From: Segatella hominis
Lineage (GTDB): Bacteria; Bacteroidota; Bacteroidia; Bacteroidales; Bacteroidaceae
Assembly (NCBI RefSeq): GCF_019249725.2
Contig: NZ_CP137559.1
Coordinates: 1,735,501-1,799,500 of the forward strand
Direction: 5' to 3'
Length of the DNA stretch: 64,000 nt
Part shown: piece after piece, positions 27,283-35,934 of the stretch
How positions within the stretch are numbered: position 1 is the first letter of the stretch
How the letters are laid out: each line of letters begins with the position of its first letter
Translations under genes and position numbers: made by a program
Notes under the pieces: generated by a model
Database searches by the model: none
Seen by the model: only the letters and a program-made list of their open reading frames with translations
Told to the model about the DNA's origin: nothing

Positions 27283-27319
27283 AAAAAGGCTTTTGCAACT
27301 CGGTTGCAAAAGCCTTTTT
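27283..27319. terminator. bidirectional terminator between antiporter and DUF4252 gene
   Basis: A perfect 17-bp stem: AAAAAGGCTTTTGCAAC (27283-27299), loop TCG, GTTGCAAAAGCCTTTTT (27303-27319). Confidence 0.85.
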
Positions 27320-27340
27320 CTTACCTCATATTTTGATTTT

Positions 27341-27847
27341 TTATTTCAAATCCTCCAAGATCTTGGTTCCCTCCAAGAGTTTCTGAATATCATCCATGGC
27401 GATTCTTCCTTCCACTTCTATCAAGAGACAGTTATCATAGTTGGCCTTGTAAGCGACCACCTCCGACAAAACATCGGCATCCATCTTCACCAATACCCTG
27501 AAGCCATCATAAGCATTGTCCTTCATCACCAAAGGCTGGTATTCCTCCTCATCGACGTTATCCAACTCCTTCAAGAACTTCTTCTTTACCTTGGTCTTGC
27601 AAGCGTCCAACTTGAGAATACGCACGCCCGTCACCTTGTCAATGGCCTTAGCTACATCCTTGTCGTATTTCACAGCAGCTGCCTTGACAAGCAGCATCAT
27701 CGCAGGCGAGACATAGGTATATTCCGCACGATTCTTAGCCTTATACTCATTGATAAGATCTTTGGCCGATCTTGCTGAGAGTGTCTGAACTGCAAGCACC
27801 ATCACCAGCATCAAAAACATTGTAATCTTTTTCATCCTTTTATCCAT
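27341..27847 (-). CDS. DUF4252 secreted protein
   Basis: The 168 residues start with a signal peptide (MKKITMFLMLVMVLAVQTLSA), followed by a DUF4252-like domain. An ATG at 27835 (MKKITM) is an equally good start. The body alternates Lys/Asp-rich helices and short beta segments (YDGFRVLVKMDAD, CLLIEVEGRIAMDDI). No catalytic motif is visible and there is no lipobox Cys. The family is common in Bacteroidota and its function is unknown. A minus-strand -7 element lies at 27867-27875. Confidence 0.8.
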   Translation of the reverse strand: MDKRMKKITMFLMLVMVLAVQTLSARSAKDLINEYKAKNRAEYTYVSPAMMLLVKAAAVKYDKDVAKAIDKVTGVRILKLDACKTKVKKKFLKELDNVDEEEYQPLVMKDNAYDGFRVLVKMDADVLSEVVAYKANYDNCLLIEVEGRIAMDDIQKLLEGTKILEDLK

Positions 27848-27866
27848 TAATTGTTGTATCTTGGGT

Positions 27867-27875
27867 GCAAAAGTA
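27867..27875 (-). promoter_or_regulatory. -7 element of the DUF4252 gene
   Basis: The minus strand reads TACTTTTGC about 20-30 bp before the start codon; no clear -33 box. Confidence 0.5.
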
Positions 27876-27939
27876 ACAATTTAATAGTAGAAACTCTGAT
27901 TTTACTTGTTATTTATTATTAATTTTCTTCCGTCATATT

Positions 27940-30174
27940 TTAATATTCCATAGAGAAAGTGATGCCACGACGCATCATATCCTCCAAAGTTGGCTTCATA
28001 CGAAGGATAAAACCTTCCCATGAACGGTTCTTTTGCATGCTCCAGCCCGCCTCTGCCAAAGCCAAGGCACGAGGATAAGCCTGGTAATAGATACGTTCAG
28101 GTGTATTAATGCACTCGCTCCATAGCGTACCAGCCACGCCAAAGAGATTGTTGTTCTCAAAATCTTCACCCATTCCCCAACCCGGATCAAGACGATACGT
28201 ATCTTTCAGGGTGGTAACAGGCATTCCCCAATTCACTTCCGGCATATCTCCCTTCGCCATAGGATAATCAAAATAACAATGTTCACCTGGACAAAGCATA
28301 ATACGGGCATTATTTTCTACGGCAGCCTTCAAAGCTTCCTCTGTCAGACCCGAACGCCAGGCAAAGGTAACGCATCCCGGTTGAATTTTCTTGAAATCCA
28401 GTTCATACCAGAACATCGGAGTCTTATGATATCGGTTGCGCAAGAGTTCTATCATGCGGTCGAAGAGATAACCTTGCAATTTCCAATTCTCAGAACGGTC
28501 GGTCGTGGTAATACCTAATTTTTTCTTCAGCGCCTGACATTTAGGACAATTGGTCCAACAATCCAGTGCCGGATTACCTGCCTCATCTCCACCTAAATGA
28601 ATATAAGGAGAAGGGAACACGTCAGCCAATTCCTTGAAAACATTTCCTAAGAACTCGTAAGTGAACTCATTACCCGGACAAAGTAATTCATCAGAAACAC
28701 CACAAGTAGTTCGGATTGGCACCTGCACACCATGGCAAGTCAATTCAGGATAAACGCTGATAGCAGCCACTTCATGCCCAGGCATTTCGATTTCAGGAAC
28801 CACCTGCACATGATATTTCGCAGCATAACTTACCAAATCCCGCATCTGCTCTTGCGTATAATAGCCTTTGATAGGCATATTCATGTCATCCATTCCCCAT
28901 CTGCTGCTTGCCTCAGCCGTCAAACGAGGATACTTCTTGATTTCGATACGCCAAGCCTGGTCATCCACCAGATGCAGATGGATGGCATTTAGTTTGTAGC
29001 GGGCCATCTCAGGAATGAAAGCCTTCAACTGCTCATAAGGGATAAAAGTACGACAAGGATCCACCATCAGTTCTCTGACATGGGTACGTGGCTGGTCTGA
29101 AAGCGACAGTTGAGGAATCGCATCACAGCAGTTCTTTGCCCCATTACCACGCAGCAACTGGTCAAAGGTCATTAAACCATAAAATACACCAGCTGCCGTT
29201 TTTCCCTTAATCGTTACTCCTTGCGGCAAAACTTCGAGAGTGTAAGCTTCTACGTCAGCAAGAGAAGGATCTATTTCCATCGTTAAAGTCAACTGTTCTT
29301 TGCTTCCACCCTTTACGTTTGCTTTCTGTCTGGAATTTCCCACCTGAGTGTTATTGTTTGTCAAGCAGCCACGTTCAGAAAGGATTCTTTCGGCCTGTTC
29401 CTTTTCATTCGCAAGACCATCAGCAGCCACGATATTCCAATTTTCATGCACCTGAAGTAGGTGGGCATCTTTCTTTACCTGCAAATCCATAGGCACAGGA
29501 ATCAGGCATTTCATCGGATCACATATTTCCTTAGCCTGCTTCATGTCAGCAAAGAACAGACTCCAGCCCGGTGCCTTCCGGTAAGCCTTCTCGCTTCCCT
29601 TTGGAACGATTAACTTACATTGACTGCGATGGATGCCATAGAAAGTCGTGATGTCTGCACGAGGAGGAATCTTGGAATTCACCTTCACGGTCTGTAAACC
29701 CGATAAATGGGCAAAAGCATATTCAGCCAACTGTGGAGTTCCTTCGATGACGATATGTTTCAGGTTTTTACAACCCGAAAAGGCAGCTGCATCTACCTGC
29801 TTTAAACTCATCGGAAGATGAAGTTCCTGCAAGTTATCACAGGCAAAGAAAGCCTGCGAACCAATCTGCTGCACTCTTTGAGGCAGCAAAATTTTTTGCA
29901 GATGATGGCGAGAATGAAAAGCATTCTTAGGGATGACAGGACAAGTCGCTTCACTCAAATCTACATTTCTGAGTTGCCAGCAAAGATCTCTCATTTGCCG
30001 GAAATCTGAATTACCTTGAGTGGTCAGGTTGCCCGTCAACTTCAAGGAAATCGCCGTTGTTTTCTTTTCTGCCTTCAGGCTATCCATGTTGGCTACAGTC
30101 TGTGCGAACAGAGTTGGCGAACACAGGAGCATGAAGGAAAGTGCTAACATTTTTCTCATACTTATGAATATCAT
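27940..30174 (-). CDS. LRR_5 (BspA-like) domain fused to GH20 beta-N-acetylhexosaminidase
   Basis: The 744-residue secreted protein has a signal peptide (MRKMLALSFMLLCSPTLFAQ; this start would be 30159), then BspA-type leucine-rich repeats (about 60-190; repeated pattern NLQELHLPMSLKQVDAAAFSGC), a GH20b-like N-domain (about 230-355) and the GH20 barrel (about 365-720). The catalytic Asp-Glu pair is D530/E531 in IHLGGDEAG, preceded by HLHLVDDQAWRIEIKKYP. It removes terminal GlcNAc/GalNAc from host glycans or peptidoglycan fragments by substrate-assisted catalysis. The LRR front end is unusual for GH20 and may bind host surfaces. It has its own promoter at 30206-30237. Confidence 0.92.
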   Translation of the reverse strand: MIFISMRKMLALSFMLLCSPTLFAQTVANMDSLKAEKKTTAISLKLTGNLTTQGNSDFRQMRDLCWQLRNVDLSEATCPVIPKNAFHSRHHLQKILLPQRVQQIGSQAFFACDNLQELHLPMSLKQVDAAAFSGCKNLKHIVIEGTPQLAEYAFAHLSGLQTVKVNSKIPPRADITTFYGIHRSQCKLIVPKGSEKAYRKAPGWSLFFADMKQAKEICDPMKCLIPVPMDLQVKKDAHLLQVHENWNIVAADGLANEKEQAERILSERGCLTNNNTQVGNSRQKANVKGGSKEQLTLTMEIDPSLADVEAYTLEVLPQGVTIKGKTAAGVFYGLMTFDQLLRGNGAKNCCDAIPQLSLSDQPRTHVRELMVDPCRTFIPYEQLKAFIPEMARYKLNAIHLHLVDDQAWRIEIKKYPRLTAEASSRWGMDDMNMPIKGYYTQEQMRDLVSYAAKYHVQVVPEIEMPGHEVAAISVYPELTCHGVQVPIRTTCGVSDELLCPGNEFTYEFLGNVFKELADVFPSPYIHLGGDEAGNPALDCWTNCPKCQALKKKLGITTTDRSENWKLQGYLFDRMIELLRNRYHKTPMFWYELDFKKIQPGCVTFAWRSGLTEEALKAAVENNARIMLCPGEHCYFDYPMAKGDMPEVNWGMPVTTLKDTYRLDPGWGMGEDFENNNLFGVAGTLWSECINTPERIYYQAYPRALALAEAGWSMQKNRSWEGFILRMKPTLEDMMRRGITFSMEY

Positions 30175-30205
30175 TAGGTTATAGTTATTAATAATTCCAA
30201 TGGGA

Positions 30206-30237
30206 CAAAAATACGGATTTTATTAGAACTTTCCAAA
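30206..30237 (-). promoter_or_regulatory. promoter of the LRR-GH20 gene
   Basis: The minus strand has TTTG (30234-30237), a 20-bp spacer and TATTTTTG (30206-30213). Confidence 0.65.
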
Positions 30238-30284
30238 TTTTTTGAATTAAAACTTCTAAAAAAACACATCTTACTTTATTTTAG

Positions 30285-30400
30285 AAAAGGGAAGGAGGAA
30301 AAGAAAGAGGAAGAGAGAAATAATGGAGAGGAAAAAAAGGAGAGGAAAATGAAGGGAGAGGAGTAGAATGAAGAGGGAGGAAGCATAGAGGGATTGAAGA
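30285..30400 (+). repeat. polypurine tract of about 115 bp
   Basis: The plus strand is almost only A and G, built from variants of GGAGAGGAAAA and GAAGAGGGAGG with very few interrupting pyrimidines. It lies upstream of the GH20 promoter and past the lptD terminator, and has no ORF. Confidence 0.7.
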
Positions 30401-30403
30401 AAC

Positions 30404-30443
30404 AAAAAAGAGGAATGTCTTTATTACCAGACATTCCTCTTTT
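30404..30443 (-). terminator. terminator of the lptD operon
   Basis: AAAAGAGGAATGTCT (30406-30420) pairs perfectly with AGACATTCCTCTTTT (30429-30443); leftward transcription then meets a T-run. Confidence 0.85.
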
Positions 30444-30472
30444 GATTTTATTTCTTAGATTTCAGAAATATT

Positions 30473-33322
30473 CTAATACCATTGTACTGCATTAGAATAA
30501 CCGCTGCGCTTATCATATTTCAAGGCATCCGTCAATGTAGAAGCATTACAACGGAAGGTAAAATTATAACTTGTATAAGGCGAAAGCACCACCGAACAAC
30601 TCATATTGAAGCAGTGGAGATCACGCTGCAAGCTTGCAGTAGTCATACTCATTTTATGATTATCGAAATCATAACCGGATGAGAAACTGATATTCCAGCC
30701 ATCACTCAGTCTTACGTTACCACTCATATTCAGCGTTTGGGTAAACTTGTATGGATAGCGCATAGACTTCTTGTTGAACTTTTCCTTGCGCGTATCCTCA
30801 CGCATGGTAACACCATAACCGAAAGTCAGCGACCAAGGCATCTTGAAAGCCATGTAACCATTCGAGTCGGTCTTAGCCTTACCACTCTTCTTCTTGGCAG
30901 CAGTCTTTCCCTTCTCCAAGGTATCGTCCACATTACTTTCTATATCAGTATCCAGTTCATCCTCATCCTGGTCCTTACGCTTACTGTCCTTCTCATCATC
31001 ATCACTCTTTCCACTAAACAGCTTTGCAAGTTTCTCAGGTGTCAGCGTGAAAGACAGGTTCTGCGACATACCCTGGAATCGGCCGAATCGACCTTTACCC
31101 CACTCTGTATGAGTACCGACGTATGGATTTCCCTGTTCGTCCAGTTCATAAGCATAGGTAGCAAAGACCGCATTCATATTGAACGTATAGTTCTTCCACC
31201 ATTTCAGACGCAGGTTGATATTCATATCGCTCCAAGGTCTTACCTTCGCCGCCATATTGTAACTCATATTGATGTCAAACGCATCTATCAGACTGATTTT
31301 CTTGAAACCAGTAGAGTCCTTATCGCTCTTGACCTTCATCTCCAGGTTGTTGCCTAAAGTGAAAGAGAGGCTTCCGGTCTTTCCCTTGCCAGGCACACCA
31401 TAAAGTGAATTCTGGTATGGAGAATAGCTGACGAGCGAAACATTACCATCGGCATCCGTCTTCTGATAAGTTTCCCAATAACCATAACGGGAAGCACCAA
31501 AGTCAGGCGCATAACTGAAACTTACGGTTGGCGTGATAACATGGCGAATGGCCTGTATCTTATCACCGAACAATTTGCGATTAGGCACCCAGAATCCATA
31601 GAGTTTGGTGGACATACCCACACTCATGTTCCAATTATAAACATTGTGGAAACCATAGGTGGTGTCGCACACCTCAGTCTGCTTCTGTTCATCCCATGAC
31701 TTTGTCACCTTATTGGTGTACATACGGTCAGAGAAGTTGAAGCTTGGATTGATGTTGATGTACTTGAAGAGCGTGAACGAAGCACTCACCGGAATCTGAT
31801 GCTGCCATGCATTTCTCCAATCCTTGATGAGATTGCTCTTCATGAACTGGTCTTCCTTCGTATTGATCGAGTTGCTGATATGTCCAGTATAACTCATCGC
31901 AATCTTCTCATACCATTTCTCGTCACCCACCATCTTCTTTCGGCGGAAAGGATAGAAACGGGCTATGGAAATATTGAGGTCAGGAAGTGTCACAGCCAAA
32001 CTGGAGTCACGCATATTCTGCGAAAGGTTGGCAGTAGCGCTGAGCGTCATACCGATACTTGAGAATCCTGTACTCCAGCTCACAGAAGAGGTACGCGTAC
32101 TCTGCGTCATCGTCTGCGGATTATAGAGCGAGTTGAGATTGTTGCGCTCATAGCTGGATGTGGCAAAGTTGACACTTGCCGACAAAGAACTGAAAGGATT
32201 GGCCTTTGAGTCCTGTCGATGACTCCACTGCACCTTGAAACTCTCCTGCTCAGCAAAGTCAGGCATTCCCTTGTCACCCGTCTTCGTATCCTGGTAACTG
32301 AAGAAGAAACTTCCCGAGTACTTATAGCGTTTGCGGTAATTACTTGCAGCAGAAATACCCCAGGAGCCCTTCGTGTAGATTTCACCCAGGAGTTTCAAGT
32401 CCCATTTGTCATTGACGGCAAAATAATATCCACCATCTCTGAGATAGAAGCCACGGTCGCTTTCATCACCATAGGTAGGCATGATGAAACCACTACTGTA
32501 GCTCTTGGTAAATGGGAAGAATCCGTAAGGGATTGCCAAAGGCATCGGCACATCGCACACCACGAGATAAGCCGGTCCGAAAACCACATCCTTACCCGGT
32601 CTCACTTTCGCTCTGGAAAGAGAAATATAGAAATCAGGATGAGGATCATCACAGGTCGTATATCTACCATGTTGCAGATAGATAGCTCCAGTAGAATCAC
32701 GTTTTGATCGGGCACCCGTCAGGAATCCATCCTGCTGCTCTGTATATACATTATTAATAAGTGCCTTCTTACTCTTGAAATTGAAGGCAATCGTATCCGT
32801 ATCGTAGGTATCAGAACCCATCTTGAAGACTGGTTTACCCTTGATGCCACCTTCAGCAGTAGAGTCGGCGGTACCCGTAGCCTTCACATTGCTCTTGTCG
32901 ATGTCCATGGTAATCTTGTCACTCGAAAGATCCATGTTGGTATATTTCACATTGGAATTACCATAGAGATGCGCCACTTTATGAGGTGCATCATAGACGA
33001 GAGAATCCTCCGCCGTATATTGCACCGGCGCATCCACGCCACCGGATTTCTTGCGATTCAAGCTATCCAGTCGGATACTGTCATCGACCACTTTATTATG
33101 TTTCCATATAGCCTTCTGCAGCGAATCCATCTGCAGGGTATCATTAGCAGCGTCCACCTTGATTTCATTGCCTAAGGAATCCACCCATACAGAGTCTCCC
33201 ACAGCCATAGCGGTAGAATCAGCCATAGCCTTCTTCTTTTTCTTAGAAGGCATACCCGGATTGGCCACCATCATGCAGACAGCAGCTAAGAGCAGTACAG
33301 CTATAGTTGATTGTTTTCTCAT
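30473..33322 (-). CDS. lptD: LPS-assembly protein LptD-like outer-membrane protein
   Basis: The 949 residues hold a signal peptide, a long Lys/Asp-rich linker (about 25-95), an OstA-like beta-taco domain (about 100-230; VQYTAEDSLVYDAPHKVAHLYG) and an LptD-type 26-strand barrel with alternating aromatic strands to the C-terminal Tyr. It inserts lipopolysaccharide into the outer leaflet. The plug-region sequence VFGPAYLVVCDVPMPLAIPYGFFPF is typical of Bacteroidota LptD. It is the last gene of a three-gene operon, 18 bp after the HD-domain gene. The expected LptE partner is not adjacent. Confidence 0.88.
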   Translation of the reverse strand: MRKQSTIAVLLLAAVCMMVANPGMPSKKKKKAMADSTAMAVGDSVWVDSLGNEIKVDAANDTLQMDSLQKAIWKHNKVVDDSIRLDSLNRKKSGGVDAPVQYTAEDSLVYDAPHKVAHLYGNSNVKYTNMDLSSDKITMDIDKSNVKATGTADSTAEGGIKGKPVFKMGSDTYDTDTIAFNFKSKKALINNVYTEQQDGFLTGARSKRDSTGAIYLQHGRYTTCDDPHPDFYISLSRAKVRPGKDVVFGPAYLVVCDVPMPLAIPYGFFPFTKSYSSGFIMPTYGDESDRGFYLRDGGYYFAVNDKWDLKLLGEIYTKGSWGISAASNYRKRYKYSGSFFFSYQDTKTGDKGMPDFAEQESFKVQWSHRQDSKANPFSSLSASVNFATSSYERNNLNSLYNPQTMTQSTRTSSVSWSTGFSSIGMTLSATANLSQNMRDSSLAVTLPDLNISIARFYPFRRKKMVGDEKWYEKIAMSYTGHISNSINTKEDQFMKSNLIKDWRNAWQHQIPVSASFTLFKYININPSFNFSDRMYTNKVTKSWDEQKQTEVCDTTYGFHNVYNWNMSVGMSTKLYGFWVPNRKLFGDKIQAIRHVITPTVSFSYAPDFGASRYGYWETYQKTDADGNVSLVSYSPYQNSLYGVPGKGKTGSLSFTLGNNLEMKVKSDKDSTGFKKISLIDAFDINMSYNMAAKVRPWSDMNINLRLKWWKNYTFNMNAVFATYAYELDEQGNPYVGTHTEWGKGRFGRFQGMSQNLSFTLTPEKLAKLFSGKSDDDEKDSKRKDQDEDELDTDIESNVDDTLEKGKTAAKKKSGKAKTDSNGYMAFKMPWSLTFGYGVTMREDTRKEKFNKKSMRYPYKFTQTLNMSGNVRLSDGWNISFSSGYDFDNHKMSMTTASLQRDLHCFNMSCSVVLSPYTSYNFTFRCNASTLTDALKYDKRSGYSNAVQWY

Positions 33323-33340
33323 TCAATATCTTTTGAGAAG

Positions 33341-33883
33341 TTATATTTCAAACAATTTCTCCCATTCCTGGAAGCGTTTCACTCCTTCTTCGCCAAATTT
33401 AGCGAGACTTTTCTCTGCCTTTTCTATCGACTTTTCCCTGTCGAGATGGGTTTTGCTGAAAAACTTATCAGCATAGCAAATCACCTTTTCCTCCATCGTT
33501 TCGGGAAGGAAGTCCTGATGAGGCAGCGGCAGATTCTGCTCTACGATTTGCTTACATGTAATGCCAGCCCCCGTATGGCGTTCGCATACCCGTGCATGGC
33601 GTTCATATCCTTCTTCACGCAGGATTTCAGCTCCCAGACGGCCATGACAGATGTATGGATGAGACCCAAAACACTGTATGCCAGGAGCATCCGTCAGGAA
33701 GATTCCCAAGTCGTGGAGCATAGCAGCTTCCTCGACAAACTGGGCATCCAGCTGCAATTCAGGATGATACGAAACAATCTGTAGCGCTTTTCGCGCTACA
33801 GATTGACTATGTGTAATGAGGATATGACGAAGTTCATTATCCTCAGGATAATACTTATCTATAATTGCTTGATAATCCATCAT
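33341..33883 (-). CDS. HD-domain phosphohydrolase
   Basis: The 180-residue HDIG/HD-superfamily protein has H25 (LITHSQSVA), H57-D58 (AAMLHDLGIF) and later ligands in RHTGAG and CYADKFFS. These enzymes cleave phosphomonoester or phosphodiester bonds of nucleotides; the substrate is not evident. Its start overlaps the stop of the upstream carboxyltransferase gene by one base (TAATG), and lptD follows 18 bp after. A perfect 9-bp hairpin lies within the coding sequence at 33779-33801. Confidence 0.88.
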   Translation of the reverse strand: MMDYQAIIDKYYPEDNELRHILITHSQSVARKALQIVSYHPELQLDAQFVEEAAMLHDLGIFLTDAPGIQCFGSHPYICHGRLGAEILREEGYERHARVCERHTGAGITCKQIVEQNLPLPHQDFLPETMEEKVICYADKFFSKTHLDREKSIEKAEKSLAKFGEEGVKRFQEWEKLFEI

Positions 33884-35658
33884 TATTCTGCGTTGCGCTC
33901 AATGTAAGCGATCACATCACCCTTGCGGATTTTGCTGCCCTGCTTAGCATTGATTTCTACGAGTTTACCACCAAGAGCTGCAGGAACGGTCTCAAATTCA
34001 CCCCAAGGAGCAAGAATGTAGCAGAAAGCATCACCTTCCTTATATTCCTTGCCGATGAATGGCTCTACTGCAGGCTGGCACTCACCCTCGCCCTGGAACT
34101 CCCAGAAGATCTGACCTGCTACTGGTGCTACAATCGCATCAGCCTTGGCATGCTTGAATTCTGCGAGCTGAGCTGGAGTCAAGGTGCTGCCGAGCTTAGC
34201 ATCCTTAGCCTTCTGGAGATCAGCCAGGAAGTTCTTCTTAGCCTGACCACTCTTGAAGTTGCGATACTGCTCTGGGTGCATAGCGAGCTCGAAGAGTTCC
34301 TCATCGTCCTGACCGTAATCCCAGCCGTTCTCGTCCATCTCCTTCTTGAAGTCATCGAGAGCGTTAGAAAGCAATGTATGAGCATCTACGTCTGTGAACT
34401 CACGGCCCTGCTTCTTGGCAAGTTCTACGAGTTCTGGATCGATGGTTCCAGGAATCTTACCACTCTTACCGAGGATCATACCCCACATAGAGTCGTCCAT
34501 CATCACGAAACGACCCTTGCCCTGCTCCATGGTGAGGAGGTTCATCAATGAGATATTCTTCACATACTGGCTGAATGGAGTTACCAATGGAGGATAACCC
34601 ACGCGTGGCCATACATACTCTACCTCGTCGAAGAGCTTGATCAGAAGGTCGTCCATAGACAATTCTTCCTCACCCTTCTTCTTGCGGATATTGTTGATTG
34701 TCTGGCGCATACCACCGAGGTCTGCCATCATACTACCCATCATACCGCCAGGAAGACCGCAACCGAGCAACAGAGAAGACATGATCTTATTGCCTGGGTT
34801 GATGAAGTAACCGAGCCACTCGTCGATGAATTCCTGAGTCATGGCACGAGCCTTCATGTAAGCGCTCATATTGATTTCAGGCACCTCAAAGCCCTCGTTC
34901 TTCAGCATGCTGATGACAGAGATGACGTCTGGGTGAACCTTACCCCAAGACAATGGCTCGATAGCAGTATCGATGATGTCGGCACCATTGTTGCAGACCT
35001 CGAGGATAGAAGCCATAGAGAGACCAGGACCAGAGTGGCCGTGGTACTGGATGATGATCTCAGGATACTTGTCCTTGATCATCTTGGTCAACTTACCGAG
35101 GAATGCAGGCTGACCGATACCAGCCATATCCTTCAAGCAGATTTCCTCTGCGCCGGCAGCGATGAGCTGGTCAGCGATATTCATATAATAATCGAGCGTG
35201 TGAACAGGAGAATTGGTGATACAGAGCGCACACTGTGGAGTCATGCCACCTTCCTTAGCCCACTTGATAGAAGGAATGATGTTGCGCACATCGTTCAGAC
35301 CATCGAAGATACGGGTGATATTAGTACCCTGCTTAGCCTTCACCTTGTACATCAAGGCACGTACATCGTCAGGCACAGGATACATACGAAGAGCGTTCAG
35401 ACCACGGTCGAGCATGTGAGTCTTGATACCTACCTCATTGAAAGGCTTACAGAAAGCGCGAACTGCCTCGTTAGGATTTTCGCCTGCGAGGAGATTTACC
35501 TGTTCGAAGGCACCACCATTCGTCTCAACACGGCTAAAGCAGCCCATTTCGATAATAACTGGGGCAATCTTAGCCAACTGATCTTTACGTGGCTGGAACT
35601 TACCAGAACTCTGCCACATGTCTCGATAAACGAGACTGAACTGAATTTTCTTCTTCAT
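33883..35658 (-). CDS. oxaloacetate decarboxylase alpha / pyruvate carboxylase B-like carboxyltransferase
   Basis: The 591 residues start with a carboxyltransferase barrel. YRDMWQSSGK holds the metal-binding Asp, EICLKDMAGIG holds the Lys that is carbamylated in relatives, and YHGHSGPG supplies the two metal His. A conserved central region (about 300-460) and a C-terminal biotinyl-like beta-barrel (about 515-591) follow. The last domain lacks the biotin-accepting Met-Lys-Met: the loop at about 546-555 reads CYILAPWGEF and has no lysine. It would therefore rely on a separate biotin carrier to move carboxyl groups between oxaloacetate/pyruvate and its partner. No carrier gene is nearby. It is first of the operon leading to lptD. 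Confidence 0.88.
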   Translation of the reverse strand: MKKKIQFSLVYRDMWQSSGKFQPRKDQLAKIAPVIIEMGCFSRVETNGGAFEQVNLLAGENPNEAVRAFCKPFNEVGIKTHMLDRGLNALRMYPVPDDVRALMYKVKAKQGTNITRIFDGLNDVRNIIPSIKWAKEGGMTPQCALCITNSPVHTLDYYMNIADQLIAAGAEEICLKDMAGIGQPAFLGKLTKMIKDKYPEIIIQYHGHSGPGLSMASILEVCNNGADIIDTAIEPLSWGKVHPDVISVISMLKNEGFEVPEINMSAYMKARAMTQEFIDEWLGYFINPGNKIMSSLLLGCGLPGGMMGSMMADLGGMRQTINNIRKKKGEEELSMDDLLIKLFDEVEYVWPRVGYPPLVTPFSQYVKNISLMNLLTMEQGKGRFVMMDDSMWGMILGKSGKIPGTIDPELVELAKKQGREFTDVDAHTLLSNALDDFKKEMDENGWDYGQDDEELFELAMHPEQYRNFKSGQAKKNFLADLQKAKDAKLGSTLTPAQLAEFKHAKADAIVAPVAGQIFWEFQGEGECQPAVEPFIGKEYKEGDAFCYILAPWGEFETVPAALGGKLVEINAKQGSKIRKGDVIAYIERNAE

Positions 35659-35785
35659 TATTTATTAATGTATTATATTCTAATGATTGACAAATCTATT
35701 TTTTGCAAGTGATTTTCCATCAAGTAACGGCTGCCATCAAACAGGCCCGAAAGCCCCTTCCTGGCAACGCATAATTTACCAAGGT

Positions 35786-35794
35786 GCAAAATTA
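35786..35794 (-). promoter_or_regulatory. -7 element of the carboxyltransferase-HD-lptD operon
   Basis: The minus strand reads TAATTTTGC, leaving a leader of about 125 nt; no convincing -33 box. Confidence 0.45.
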
Positions 35795-35856
35795 GACAAA
35801 AAAATCCAATTATCAGCCTATTCAGCTATTTTTTTGCAAATATTGCATTATTTTAT

Positions 35857-35890
35857 AAAGGTTCTACCGATTTTCACCGATAGAACCTTT
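35857..35890 (-). terminator. stem-loop ending the nucleotide-sugar operon
   Basis: AAAGGTTCTA (35857-35866) pairs with TAGAACCTTT (35881-35890) over a 14-nt loop. The T-tract is poor on both sides, so termination may be weak. Confidence 0.55.
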
Positions 35891-35934
35891 GTCATTTCAT
35901 TACGATTCTGAATGTTTCTCTTACAGAGTTCCCC

